Source of the DNA: Cerasibacillus quisquiliarum
GTDB lineage: Bacteria > Bacillota > Bacilli > Bacillales > Amphibacillaceae
Length of the DNA stretch: 64,000 nucleotides
NCBI RefSeq assembly: GCF_014202495.1
Contig: NZ_JACHHA010000003.1
Span: forward strand, 212,666-276,665
Direction: 5' to 3'
A model generated the notes under the pieces. It was given only the letters and a program-made list of their open reading frames with translations. It had not been told where the DNA came from and ran no database searches. Below are positions 28,457-37,259 of the stretch, piece by piece. The translations under genes were made by a program, and so were the position numbers. Every line of letters starts with the position of its first letter. Position 1 is the stretch's first letter.

Positions 28457-30412
28457 ATGAACAAGGATCCTCAACAATATACAGACGATTCGATTCAAAT
28501 ATTGGAAGGGTTAGATGCAGTTAGGAAACGTCCTGGTATGTATGTTGGAAGTACGGATATAAGAGGTTTACATCATCTTGTATTTGAAATCATGGATAAC
28601 GCAGTAGATGAAGCATTGGCAGGTTATGGAGACATCATCCGTGTCACTATACATAAAGATGAGAGCATTTCAGTAGAAGATGAAGGAAGAGGTATTCCAG
28701 CTGGGATGCACCATACAGGAAAACCGACGCTTGAAGTCATCTTTACGGTGTTACATGCAGGTGGAAAATTTGGCCAAGGTGGCTATAAAACAAGTGGCGG
28801 ATTACACGGAGTTGGTGCATCTGTCGTAAACGCTTTATCAGAATGGATGGAGGTCACAACCTATCGAGATGGTCAAATATATCATCAGCGATTTGAAAAA
28901 GGTGGTCATCCTGTTAAACCTCCTGAAAACAAAGGAAAAACACGTAAAACGGGTTCAATCATCCATTTTAAACCTGATCCAGACATATTTTCAACAACTT
29001 CGTTTCAATCTGAAATGATTAAAGAAAGACTCAGAGAAGCAGCATTTTTATTAAAAGGTCTGAAATTAGTTTTTACTGATTTAAGAACAGATGAACAGCA
29101 AACGTTTCATTATCCTGATGGTTTAAAGGCTTTCGTTCATTATTTAAACGAAGAAAAGGACGTGCTTCATGAGGTTGTTTCATTTGAAGGCGAACATCAA
29201 GGTATAGAAGTTGATTTTGCGTTTCAATTTAATGATGGCTTTGCAGAAAGCATGCTATCATTCGTGAATCATGTGCGTACGAAAGATGGTGGAACACATG
29301 AGTCGGGTGCAAGAGCGGCCATTACTCGTATATTTAATGATCATGCACGAAAAATCGGTGAATTAAAAGAAAAAGACAAAAATCTTGAAGGAACTGATAT
29401 TCGTGAAGGATTAACGGCGATTGTATCAGTTCGTATCCCAGAGGAAAAACTACAGTTTGAAGGACAGACTAAAGGTAAGTTAGGCACTTCTGAAGCACGT
29501 TCTAGCGTAGATGCCATCATTTCAGAGCAACTCTCTTTCTTTTTAGAAGAAAATCCAAAAATTGCTCAATTATTAATTAAAAAATCGCTTCGTGCTCGTG
29601 ACGCTAGAGAAGCAGCAAGAAAAGCAAGAGAAGAAGCACGTTCAGGTAAAAAACGTCGCCGTCGTGATAGTATTTTAAGTGGTAAATTAACGCCAGCTCA
29701 ATCAAGAAACCCTAAGAGAAATGAATTATATCTCGTAGAGGGCGATTCTGCGGGTGGCTCTGCAAAGCAAGGACGAGATCGAAAGTTTCAAGCGATTCTT
29801 CCGTTGAGAGGGAAAGTCATCAATACCGAGAAAGCAAAATTAGAAGATATTCTTAAAAATGAAGAAATCTCAACAATTATTCATACAATCGGTGCTGGTG
29901 TTGGTGGCGACTTTAATATTGATGATATTCAATACGATAAGATTATTATTATGACGGATGCTGATACGGACGGTGCCCATATTCAAGTGTTACTCTTAAC
30001 GTTTTTTTACCGTTATATGCGACCGTTAATTGAAGCTGGGCATGTATATTTAGCGTTACCGCCTTTATATAAGATTGCTAAGGGGCGAGGCAAAAAAGAA
30101 AAAGTTATCTATGCATGGGATGAGGCTGGATTAAATGATGCGATTAAACAATTTAAAGATGGTTATACGATTCAACGCTATAAAGGTTTAGGAGAAATGA
30201 ATGCCGAACAATTGTGGGAGACAACGATGAATCCCGAATCAAGAACATTAATTCGTGTGACAATAGATGATTTAGCACGTGCGGAAAGAAGAGTAACGAC
30301 ATTGATGGGGAACAAAGTTGCTCCTAGACGTAAATGGATTGAAGACAATGTAGAATTTGGGCTTGAAGAAGAGGGTAGTATTTTAGAAAACGAACATATT
30401 CATACTGTATGA
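28457..30412 (+). CDS. parE: DNA topoisomerase IV subunit B
   Basis: A 651-residue GyrB/ParE protein: ATPase motifs LEGLDAVRKRPGMYVGS, MDNAVDEALAGYG, DEGRGIP and GGLHGVGASVVNAL; TOPRIM motifs YLVEGDSAGGSAKQGRD and MTDADTDGAHI. Pairing with the adjacent parC shows it is topoisomerase IV, not gyrase. The start is uncertain: ATG 28436 has GAGG directly before it, and ATG 28457 has AAAGGGG about 11 bases before; the second gives the usual N-terminus. Confidence 0.96.
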   Translation: MNKDPQQYTDDSIQILEGLDAVRKRPGMYVGSTDIRGLHHLVFEIMDNAVDEALAGYGDIIRVTIHKDESISVEDEGRGIPAGMHHTGKPTLEVIFTVLHAGGKFGQGGYKTSGGLHGVGASVVNALSEWMEVTTYRDGQIYHQRFEKGGHPVKPPENKGKTRKTGSIIHFKPDPDIFSTTSFQSEMIKERLREAAFLLKGLKLVFTDLRTDEQQTFHYPDGLKAFVHYLNEEKDVLHEVVSFEGEHQGIEVDFAFQFNDGFAESMLSFVNHVRTKDGGTHESGARAAITRIFNDHARKIGELKEKDKNLEGTDIREGLTAIVSVRIPEEKLQFEGQTKGKLGTSEARSSVDAIISEQLSFFLEENPKIAQLLIKKSLRARDAREAARKAREEARSGKKRRRRDSILSGKLTPAQSRNPKRNELYLVEGDSAGGSAKQGRDRKFQAILPLRGKVINTEKAKLEDILKNEEISTIIHTIGAGVGGDFNIDDIQYDKIIIMTDADTDGAHIQVLLLTFFYRYMRPLIEAGHVYLALPPLYKIAKGRGKKEKVIYAWDEAGLNDAIKQFKDGYTIQRYKGLGEMNAEQLWETTMNPESRTLIRVTIDDLARAERRVTTLMGNKVAPRRKWIEDNVEFGLEEEGSILENEHIHTV

Positions 30413-30427
30413 TAGGGGGGCTATCAT

Positions 30428-32884
30428 TTGACACAATCGGAGACATTTTTAGATCTATCATTAGAAGAAGTGATGAGCGATCGATTTGGAAGATATAGTA
30501 AATATATTATTCAAGACCGCGCTCTCCCAGATGTAAGAGATGGTTTAAAACCAGTACAAAGACGAATCTTGTATGCGATGTATAAAGATCGTAATACACA
30601 TGATAAAAATTATCGTAAAGCAGCTAAGACGGTAGGTACGGTTATCGGTAATTACCACCCACATGGCGACACGTCTGTTTATGATGCCATGGTGCGTCTT
30701 AGTCAAGATTGGAAAATGCGCAATATCCTAATTGAAATGCATGGTAATAACGGAAGTATTGATGGTGATCCTCCTGCGGCGATGCGTTATACCGAAACAC
30801 GTTTATCAAATATCGCATCGGAATTATTAAGAGAGATAGAGAAAGATACGGTTGATTTTATCCCTAATTTTGACGACACATCAGAAGAACCTACTGTATT
30901 ACCTGCTAAATTCCCTAATTTACTTGTCAATGGCTCAACTGGTATTTCAGCTGGTTATGCTACGGACATTCCGCCACATAACTTAGAAGAAGTGATAGAC
31001 GCTGTTATTATGAAAATTGATCATCCGAATGCAAGTGTAGAGAAATTAATGACTGTCATAGAAGGACCTGATTTTCCTACTGGTGGTATTATTCAAGGTA
31101 TCGACGGGATTAAAAAAGCCTATGAAACAGGTAAAGGAAAAGTCATTGTTCGTGGGAAAGCAGAAATCGTTCAAATACGTGGTAATCGTGAACAAATTGT
31201 GATTGATGAAATACCATATGATGTCAATAAGGCGAACTTAGTAAAAAGAATCGATGAACTTCGCTTAGATAGAAAAGTAGAAGGTATCGTTGAAGTACGT
31301 GATGAGACAGATCGAACAGGACTTCGCATCGTTATCGAACTAAGAAAAGGTGCAAATAGTGAAGGGATCTTGAATTATTTATATAAACATACAGATTTAC
31401 AAGTAACCTATCATTTTAATATGGTGGCTATACAAGATAAAACACCGAAACAATTGTCATTACCACAACTATTAGATGCCTATATTCAGCATCAAAAAGA
31501 GGTCGTTACGCGGCAAACATCTTATGAGTTAAGAAAATCGAAAGAACGTGCACATATTGTAGAAGGATTAATTAAAGCCGTATCCATATTAGATGAGTTA
31601 ATCGCTGTTATTCGTGCTTCTAACAATAAACAAGATGCAAAAAGTAACATCATGAAAACATTCGACTTTACTGAACAACAAGCAGAAGCGATTGTGACAT
31701 TACAGCTCTATCGCTTAACAAATACTGACATCGTTTCTTTGGAAGAAGAAGCTAAAGAATTACAAAAAAAGATCACATATTACGAAAGCATCTTAAACAG
31801 TGAAAAAAAATTACTTCAGACGATAAAAAAAGATTTAAGGCGGTTAAAAAAATTATATAAAAGTGCTAGAAGAACGACGATTGAAAAGAAAATAGAAGAA
31901 TTAAAAATCGATATAGAAGTTACTGTTCCTAGTGAAGATACAATCGTATCTGTCACACGTGACGGCTATATTAAGCGAACGAGTCTTCGTTCATATTCGG
32001 CATCAAATGGTGAGGATTTTCCCATTAAAGATGAAGACCATATCGTTTCACTTATTGAAGTGAACACGACTGATGACTTGTTGCTATTTACGAATAAGGG
32101 GAATTATTTGTACATTCCTGTTCATAAAATACCTGATATTCGCTGGAAAGAAATCGGACAACACGTATCAAATATCGTCACACTAGAAGAAGGTGATGAT
32201 GAAATCGTCACATCTATACCAATAAGAGAGTTTAATAAGGGTGAATTCTTAATTTTTATAACTGAACAAGGAATGATTAAGAAAAGCCAACTTGATTTAT
32301 ATAAGGCACAACGATATACTCGGAGCTTAATCGCGTTAAATTTAAATGATGGTGATCAAGTGATCAATGTGTTTAAAACAGATGGAAATGAGGACATATT
32401 TATCTCAACCAATGTAGGGTATGGTCTCTGGTTTCACGAATCGGAACTAACGCCAATTGGTGTAAGGGCAAGAGGGGTAAAATCCATTGACTTAAAAGAA
32501 GGTGAAAAAGTCATTTCGGGTCAAGCATTTACACCTGATCAGACACCATTTTTAATTGCGGTGACACAACGCGGAGCATGTAAACGTATGACAATTGATC
32601 AGTTTGAGCGTACAACGAGAGCACGGCGTGGCGTTCCGATGTTAAGAGAACTGAAAAATAAACCACATCGTATAAAAGGGTTGTATCTCGTTAAAGAATC
32701 AGATGTTCTAAAATTTACAACGACAAAAGGTATAGAACGAGATATTCATCCATTCGAATTACCAATAAGTGAACGACAAAGTAATGGATCATTTATCATT
32801 GATTCAGATAATGATGGAGAAATAACAGATGTCTGGATCAAGCAAACAGAGCCAATACCTGTTTTTAAGGATGACAAATCTTAA
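30428..32884 (+). CDS. parC: DNA topoisomerase IV subunit A
   Basis: An 818-residue protein with the quinolone-region HPHGDTSVYDAMVRLSQ, the DNA-cleaving tyrosine in AMRYTETRLS, and a C-terminal beta-propeller containing VSVTRDGYIKRTS-type blades. It forms the A2B2 enzyme that separates daughter chromosomes. The start is TTG at 30428 with a long G-run ribosome site (TAGGGGGG) 7-8 bases upstream and 15 bases after parE; no ATG fits. Confidence 0.96.
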   Translation: MTQSETFLDLSLEEVMSDRFGRYSKYIIQDRALPDVRDGLKPVQRRILYAMYKDRNTHDKNYRKAAKTVGTVIGNYHPHGDTSVYDAMVRLSQDWKMRNILIEMHGNNGSIDGDPPAAMRYTETRLSNIASELLREIEKDTVDFIPNFDDTSEEPTVLPAKFPNLLVNGSTGISAGYATDIPPHNLEEVIDAVIMKIDHPNASVEKLMTVIEGPDFPTGGIIQGIDGIKKAYETGKGKVIVRGKAEIVQIRGNREQIVIDEIPYDVNKANLVKRIDELRLDRKVEGIVEVRDETDRTGLRIVIELRKGANSEGILNYLYKHTDLQVTYHFNMVAIQDKTPKQLSLPQLLDAYIQHQKEVVTRQTSYELRKSKERAHIVEGLIKAVSILDELIAVIRASNNKQDAKSNIMKTFDFTEQQAEAIVTLQLYRLTNTDIVSLEEEAKELQKKITYYESILNSEKKLLQTIKKDLRRLKKLYKSARRTTIEKKIEELKIDIEVTVPSEDTIVSVTRDGYIKRTSLRSYSASNGEDFPIKDEDHIVSLIEVNTTDDLLLFTNKGNYLYIPVHKIPDIRWKEIGQHVSNIVTLEEGDDEIVTSIPIREFNKGEFLIFITEQGMIKKSQLDLYKAQRYTRSLIALNLNDGDQVINVFKTDGNEDIFISTNVGYGLWFHESELTPIGVRARGVKSIDLKEGEKVISGQAFTPDQTPFLIAVTQRGACKRMTIDQFERTTRARRGVPMLRELKNKPHRIKGLYLVKESDVLKFTTTKGIERDIHPFELPISERQSNGSFIIDSDNDGEITDVWIKQTEPIPVFKDDKS

Positions 32885-32896
32885 AGTTAAAAAGAA

Positions 32897-32963
32897 CTGA
32901 GACAAAACAATAACGATCATCGCGTGAGCTTGAATCGTTAAATGATTTGTCTCGGTCTTTTTT
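32897..32963 (+). terminator. Terminator after parC
   Basis: ACTGAGACAAA...TTTGTCTCGGT long stem (about 32897-32907 with 32946-32956), with an inner hairpin (AACGAT..ATCGTT), then TCTTTTTT. The GAGACAAAA type of stem resembles the sequence after the cba operon at 63760. Confidence 0.85.
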
Positions 32964-33032
32964 GTTAAATCACTCTTGTATAATCTGAAAAATGTGATAA
33001 GATATTAGCAAAGATTGAAGGGAGGGTATAAA

Positions 33033-33602
33033 ATTTCTGAATTAAAAAATGAAATTATTCAAACGTCGTTAACACTTTTTGACAAGTATGGTTTCCATGG
33101 AGTAAGTGTTAATAAAATAGTCAGTGAAGTTGGGACATCAAAAGGGGGATTTTATCATTATTTTTCTTCAAAAGACGAAGTGCTTTATTTAATACATGAT
33201 GAATTTATTTCATATGCTCTTAAAAAAGCATATGAAAGCTTTCATAAACATAAAAGTCCAACAAATAAACTTCGTGATATCATTAATAACTTTGTAAAAG
33301 TATTTGATTTGTATCATGCACATATTACCGTCTTTTATCAAGAACAAATCTACTTACCTAATCCCTATGAGATGATGATAAAAAAGAAAAGAGACCAATT
33401 TAGAGATATTATTATTAAAACGATACAACTAGGTGTTGAATCTGATGAATTTCGTAAAGAGCTTCATCCAGTTATTACAGCAATGGCAATACTTGGAATG
33501 GTAAACTGGATTTATAGATGGTATCGAAAAGACGGTAAGAAATCAATTGAAGAAATTGCTCAATATTATGAAGATATGATTATTCATGCGGTCATTAAAT
33601 AA
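33033..33602 (+). CDS. TetR-family regulator of the acyl-CoA operon
   Basis: The N-terminal TetR helix-turn-helix (GFHGVSVNKIVSEVGTSKGGFYHYFSSKDEVL) is followed by a helical ligand domain, about 190 residues in all. AGGGAGGG (33019-33026) is 6 bases before an ATT codon at 33033, in frame and at the expected N-terminus; the next choice is TTG at 33015, which puts the ribosome site inside the gene. I therefore propose ATT initiation. The gene precedes the acyl-CoA dehydrogenase operon and a palindrome, so it probably represses that operon in response to an acyl-CoA, as related regulators do. Confidence 0.85.
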   Translation: MSELKNEIIQTSLTLFDKYGFHGVSVNKIVSEVGTSKGGFYHYFSSKDEVLYLIHDEFISYALKKAYESFHKHKSPTNKLRDIINNFVKVFDLYHAHITVFYQEQIYLPNPYEMMIKKKRDQFRDIIIKTIQLGVESDEFRKELHPVITAMAILGMVNWIYRWYRKDGKKSIEEIAQYYEDMIIHAVIK

Positions 33603-33663
33603 TACTTTCAAATGTAAGCACTTACAAAGTCATTTTTGTTGATGCGAATTATTTTTTAATATC

Positions 33664-33683
33664 AACAGACCAATCAGTCTGTT
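33664..33683. promoter_or_regulatory. 20-bp palindromic operator before the acyl-CoA operon
   Basis: AACAGAC and GTCTGTT are perfect 7-bp arms around a 6-base centre. The site lies 33 bases before the acyl-CoA dehydrogenase start, after the TetR gene. The inner AGAC-N6-GTCT form is usual for TetR-type operators. Confidence 0.7.
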
Positions 33684-33716
33684 ATAACATGCTATGAAAA
33701 GGAGGGTTTAACATCT

Positions 33717-34859
33717 ATGAATTTTGAACTGACACGTGAGCAAACAATGATTAAAAAAATGGTACGAGAATTTGCTGAAGAAGTAATCCAACCTGAAGCG
33801 ATTCAAATTGATCAAGAAGCGAAGTTCCCTAAGCATATCTTCAAACAAATGGGTGAACTCGGGTTAATGGGGATCCCTTTCCCAGAAAAATATGGTGGTT
33901 CTGGGGGTGATACGATTTCCTATGCGATTGCCGCTGAAGAAATTGCTAGAGTATGTGCTAGCACTGGACTTAGTTATGCAGCCAATGTCTCATTAGGAGC
34001 AAGTCCAATCTATTATTTTGGTACTGAAGAACAAAAAGAAACATATTTAGTCCCAATGGCTAGTGGAAAAACACTTGGAGCATTCGGCTTAACTGAACCA
34101 AATGCTGGCTCAGATGCAGGCGGGACAAGGACAACGGCTACATTAGATGGAGATGAATACGTGATTAATGGGGAAAAATGTTTTATTACAAATGCTAGTT
34201 TTGCTCAAACAATTATCGTAACAGCCGTTACGGGAAAAGATAAACATGGAAAAAACATAATCTCTGCAATGATTGTTCCAACCAATCGTGAGGGATTAAC
34301 GATTACGAGTCATTACGATAAAATGGGTGTTCGTGGTTCAGATACAGCAGAAGTCGTTTTAGATCACGTAAGGGTTCCGAAAGATTATTTATTAGGTGAT
34401 CCACAAAAGGGGTTTAAACAATTTTTATACACATTAGATGGGGGCAGGATATCGATTGCAGCGTTAGGAGTAGGTATTGCTCAAGCAGCTTTAGACAAAG
34501 CATTGGCATATGCGAAAGAACGAACGCAATTTGGTCAATCGATATCGAAGTTTCAAGCGATTCAATTTAAGTTAGCAGATATGGCAATGGAGGTTGAACT
34601 CGCAAGACAGATGGTTTATAAGGCCGCATGGTTAAAAGATCAAAATAAACCATTTACGAAGGAAGCGGCTTTTGCAAAACTTTTTGCGACAGAAACAGCT
34701 GTCCGGTCTGCTAATCAAGCTATACAGATTCATGGGGGATATGGATATATGAGAGAATATGAGGTTGAGAGGTATTTACGTGATGCTAAATTGTTAGAAA
34801 TCGGTGAGGGGACATCAGAAATTCAACGCTTAGTCATTGCAAGACAATTAGGATGTTAA
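33717..34859 (+). CDS. Acyl-CoA dehydrogenase (short/branched-chain type)
   Basis: A 380-residue FAD enzyme with family signatures [32 protein letters not shown] and, at the C-terminus, [33 protein letters not shown]. The probable catalytic base is Glu364 in GEGTSEIQ, its position in isovaleryl/short-chain types being elsewhere in some members, so chain preference is open. It matches YngJ by context: the next genes are biotin carboxylase, carrier, hydratase and carboxyltransferase. AGGAGGG precedes the ATG. Confidence 0.93.
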   Translation: MNFELTREQTMIKKMVREFAEEVIQPEAIQIDQEAKFPKHIFKQMGELGLMGIPFPEKYGGSGGDTISYAIAAEEIARVCASTGLSYAANVSLGASPIYYFGTEEQKETYLVPMASGKTLGAFGLTEPNAGSDAGGTRTTATLDGDEYVINGEKCFITNASFAQTIIVTAVTGKDKHGKNIISAMIVPTNREGLTITSHYDKMGVRGSDTAEVVLDHVRVPKDYLLGDPQKGFKQFLYTLDGGRISIAALGVGIAQAALDKALAYAKERTQFGQSISKFQAIQFKLADMAMEVELARQMVYKAAWLKDQNKPFTKEAAFAKLFATETAVRSANQAIQIHGGYGYMREYEVERYLRDAKLLEIGEGTSEIQRLVIARQLGC

Positions 34860-34872
34860 AGGAAGTGATACC

Positions 34873-36225
34873 ATGATTAAAAAAGTATTAATTGCTAATC
34901 GTGGGGAAATAGCCGCACGTATTATTCGTTCAGCTAAACAATTAGGAATAAAAACGGTTGCTGTTTTTTCTGAGGTGGATGAAAATAGTCCTTTTGTTCA
35001 GATGGCTGATGAAAGTTACCTTTTAGGTCCTGCACGAGTGAATGAAAGTTACTTAAATATAGATAAAATCATCGAGATTGCAAAGGAATATAGAGCAGAT
35101 GCCATTCATCCAGGTTACGGGTTTTTAAGTGAGAATCATTTATTTGCAGAGAAATGTGAAAAAGAAGGTATCATATTTGTCGGTCCGAATAGTCAGGTTC
35201 TAAAACAAATGGGAAGTAAAATTGAAGCACGGAAGATAATGAAAGAAGCAGGTGTACCTGTTGTTCCTGGATCAATAGAAGCATTAGATACTATTGATGA
35301 AGCTAAAGCATTTGCTAAGGAAATTGGTTATCCAGTTATGTTAAAAGCCTCACTCGGTGGCGGCGGTATCGGGATGCAAGTTGTTCAGTCAGATGAAGAG
35401 TTGGAAAATGTTTTTCTTGATAATCAACAACGTGCCAAACAATTCTTTGGTGATGGTTCGATGTTTATCGAGAAGAAGATCGATGATGCTCGTCATATCG
35501 AGGTACAAATTTTAGCAGATCAACATGGAAATGTGATGCACTTATTTGAACGAGAATGTTCAATCCAACGCCGGAACCAGAAGGTGATAGAAGAAGCCCC
35601 ATCATCTTTTATTTCGGAAGCAACCCGAGAAAAAATGGGGGAAGCAGCGATTCGTGCAGCAAAAGCTGTTGATTATACAAATGTTGGTACAGTTGAATTT
35701 TTAGTCGATAGTGAGGAAAACTTTTACTTTATAGAAATGAATGCACGTATTCAAGTTGAGCATCCGATTACAGAAGAAGTAACAGGTGTTGATTTAGTTA
35801 AAGAACAACTGCTTATTGCTAGTGGGAATCCATTGTCTTTAAATAAAAATGACATCAAGATAAAAGGTCACGCTATTGAGACACGTATTTATGCAGAAGA
35901 TCCTGAGCGTTTTTTCCCATCTCCTGGACAGATTACGCGTTTAGATTTACCAGAAGGTGAACATATACGACATGAATTAGGTGTTTCTAGCTCTTTTCAA
36001 GTCACGCCATTCTATGATCCGATGATTGCTAAACTCATTGTGTCTGGAGCATCACGAGAGGAAGCGATTGAAAGAATGAAAGATGCTTTAAACAATTATC
36101 ATATTGATGGAATTAAAACAAATATACCGATGTTAAAAACGATTATTGAACATGATCAATTCAAAAAAGGAAATACAAAAATTTCATTTGTTGATGAGTA
36201 TTATTTACCTATGTTAAAAAAATAA
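34873..36225 (+). CDS. Biotin carboxylase subunit (acyl-CoA carboxylase type)
   Basis: A 450-residue biotin carboxylase: KVLIANRGEIAARIIRSA at the N-terminus, ATP-grasp motif KASLGGGGIGMQ, HIEVQILAD, ERECSIQRRNQK and EMNARIQVEHPITE. It carboxylates the biotin of the small carrier encoded next, using ATP and bicarbonate. Thirteen bases separate it from the dehydrogenase gene. By context it is the YngH-type subunit of a methylcrotonyl- or propionyl-CoA carboxylase rather than the fatty acid synthesis AccC, which pairs with AccB. Confidence 0.92.
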   Translation: MIKKVLIANRGEIAARIIRSAKQLGIKTVAVFSEVDENSPFVQMADESYLLGPARVNESYLNIDKIIEIAKEYRADAIHPGYGFLSENHLFAEKCEKEGIIFVGPNSQVLKQMGSKIEARKIMKEAGVPVVPGSIEALDTIDEAKAFAKEIGYPVMLKASLGGGGIGMQVVQSDEELENVFLDNQQRAKQFFGDGSMFIEKKIDDARHIEVQILADQHGNVMHLFERECSIQRRNQKVIEEAPSSFISEATREKMGEAAIRAAKAVDYTNVGTVEFLVDSEENFYFIEMNARIQVEHPITEEVTGVDLVKEQLLIASGNPLSLNKNDIKIKGHAIETRIYAEDPERFFPSPGQITRLDLPEGEHIRHELGVSSSFQVTPFYDPMIAKLIVSGASREEAIERMKDALNNYHIDGIKTNIPMLKTIIEHDQFKKGNTKISFVDEYYLPMLKK

Positions 36226-36237
36226 AGGAGGATAAAC

Positions 36238-36450
36238 ATGAAAGAAATTACAGCGAATATGGCAGGAAGTGTTTGGAAGGTATTGGTTCAAGAAGGAGAA
36301 CAAGTTGAGATTGATCAAGATGTTGTTATTTTAGAATCTATGAAAATGGAAATTCCAATTGCTACAGAAGATGATGGGATCGTAAAAGAGATTAAAGTTA
36401 AAGAAGGTGATTTTGTCAATGAAGGTGATGTGTTAGTAACGTTAGAATAA
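36238..36450 (+). CDS. Biotin carrier protein (acetyl-CoA carboxylase BCCP-like)
   Basis: A 70-residue lipoyl/biotinyl domain with the biotinylated Lys36 in ESMKMEIP. It lacks the extended N-terminus of AccB, as in the small carrier YngHB. AAGGAGG precedes the ATG 13 bases after the biotin carboxylase. Confidence 0.95.
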   Translation: MKEITANMAGSVWKVLVQEGEQVEIDQDVVILESMKMEIPIATEDDGIVKEIKVKEGDFVNEGDVLVTLE

Positions 36451-36467
36451 TGCAGGAGGTGTGCCAT

Positions 36468-37244
36468 ATGACTCATTTAATAAAATGTGATGTGATCGAT
36501 CATGTAGCTCTATTAACATTAAATCGTGAAGCTTCACGAAATGCTTTATCACAGCAATTATTGTATGAATTAGCCGAACAAATTGAAAAGATTGATCATA
36601 ACAAAGAAATTTATTGTACAGTGATTACTGGAGCAGGCGATCGAGCGTTCTGTGCAGGAGCAGATTTAAAAGAACGACGTGGTATGTCAGATACAGAAGT
36701 TATTCAAGCCGTTAAACAGATCGGTAAGACAGTTCAACGTATCGAATTGATGAAAATGCCTGTCATCGCAGCAATAAACGGTGCAGCTTTCGGTGGTGGA
36801 TTAGAATTAGCATTAGCCTGTGATATTCGGATAGCTAAAGAAGGAGTAAAAATGGGATTAACAGAAACATCTTTGGCTATCATCCCTGGTGCTGGCGGAA
36901 CACAACGGCTTTCCCGTTTAGTTGGTATAGGAAAAGCAAAGGAACTCATTTTTACCGCTCAACCTATGACAGCTTCTGAAGCTTTAGAAATCGGTCTTGT
37001 GGAGCAATTGACAACAGATGATGTTGTTGATAAAGCTTTAGAGATGGCCCAAACAATTGCTAATAATGGCCCGATTGCACTAGAGCAAGCGAAACGTGCG
37101 ATTCAATTAGGTGCTGAGACAGACTTAACCACGGGTTTAAGTATAGAATATCTTTGTTATGAAAAAACAATTCCTACTGAAGATCGTCAAGAAGGTTTAT
37201 TAGCCTTTAAAGAAAAACGGAAGCCAATTTATTACGGTAAATAG
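36468..37244 (+). CDS. Enoyl-CoA hydratase/isomerase family protein
   Basis: A 258-residue crotonase with the oxyanion-hole segments AFCAGADLKERRGMS and INGAAFGGGLELALACDIRIA, and the catalytic region GLTETSLAIIPGAGGTQRLSRLVG carrying Glu residues. It fits YngF, proposed to hydrate methylglutaconyl-CoA. AGGAGGTG precedes the ATG at 36468; the ATG at 36450 overlaps the previous stop and lacks a ribosome site. Confidence 0.92.
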   Translation: MTHLIKCDVIDHVALLTLNREASRNALSQQLLYELAEQIEKIDHNKEIYCTVITGAGDRAFCAGADLKERRGMSDTEVIQAVKQIGKTVQRIELMKMPVIAAINGAAFGGGLELALACDIRIAKEGVKMGLTETSLAIIPGAGGTQRLSRLVGIGKAKELIFTAQPMTASEALEIGLVEQLTTDDVVDKALEMAQTIANNGPIALEQAKRAIQLGAETDLTTGLSIEYLCYEKTIPTEDRQEGLLAFKEKRKPIYYGK

Positions 37245-37259
37245 GGGGAATGATATGAC

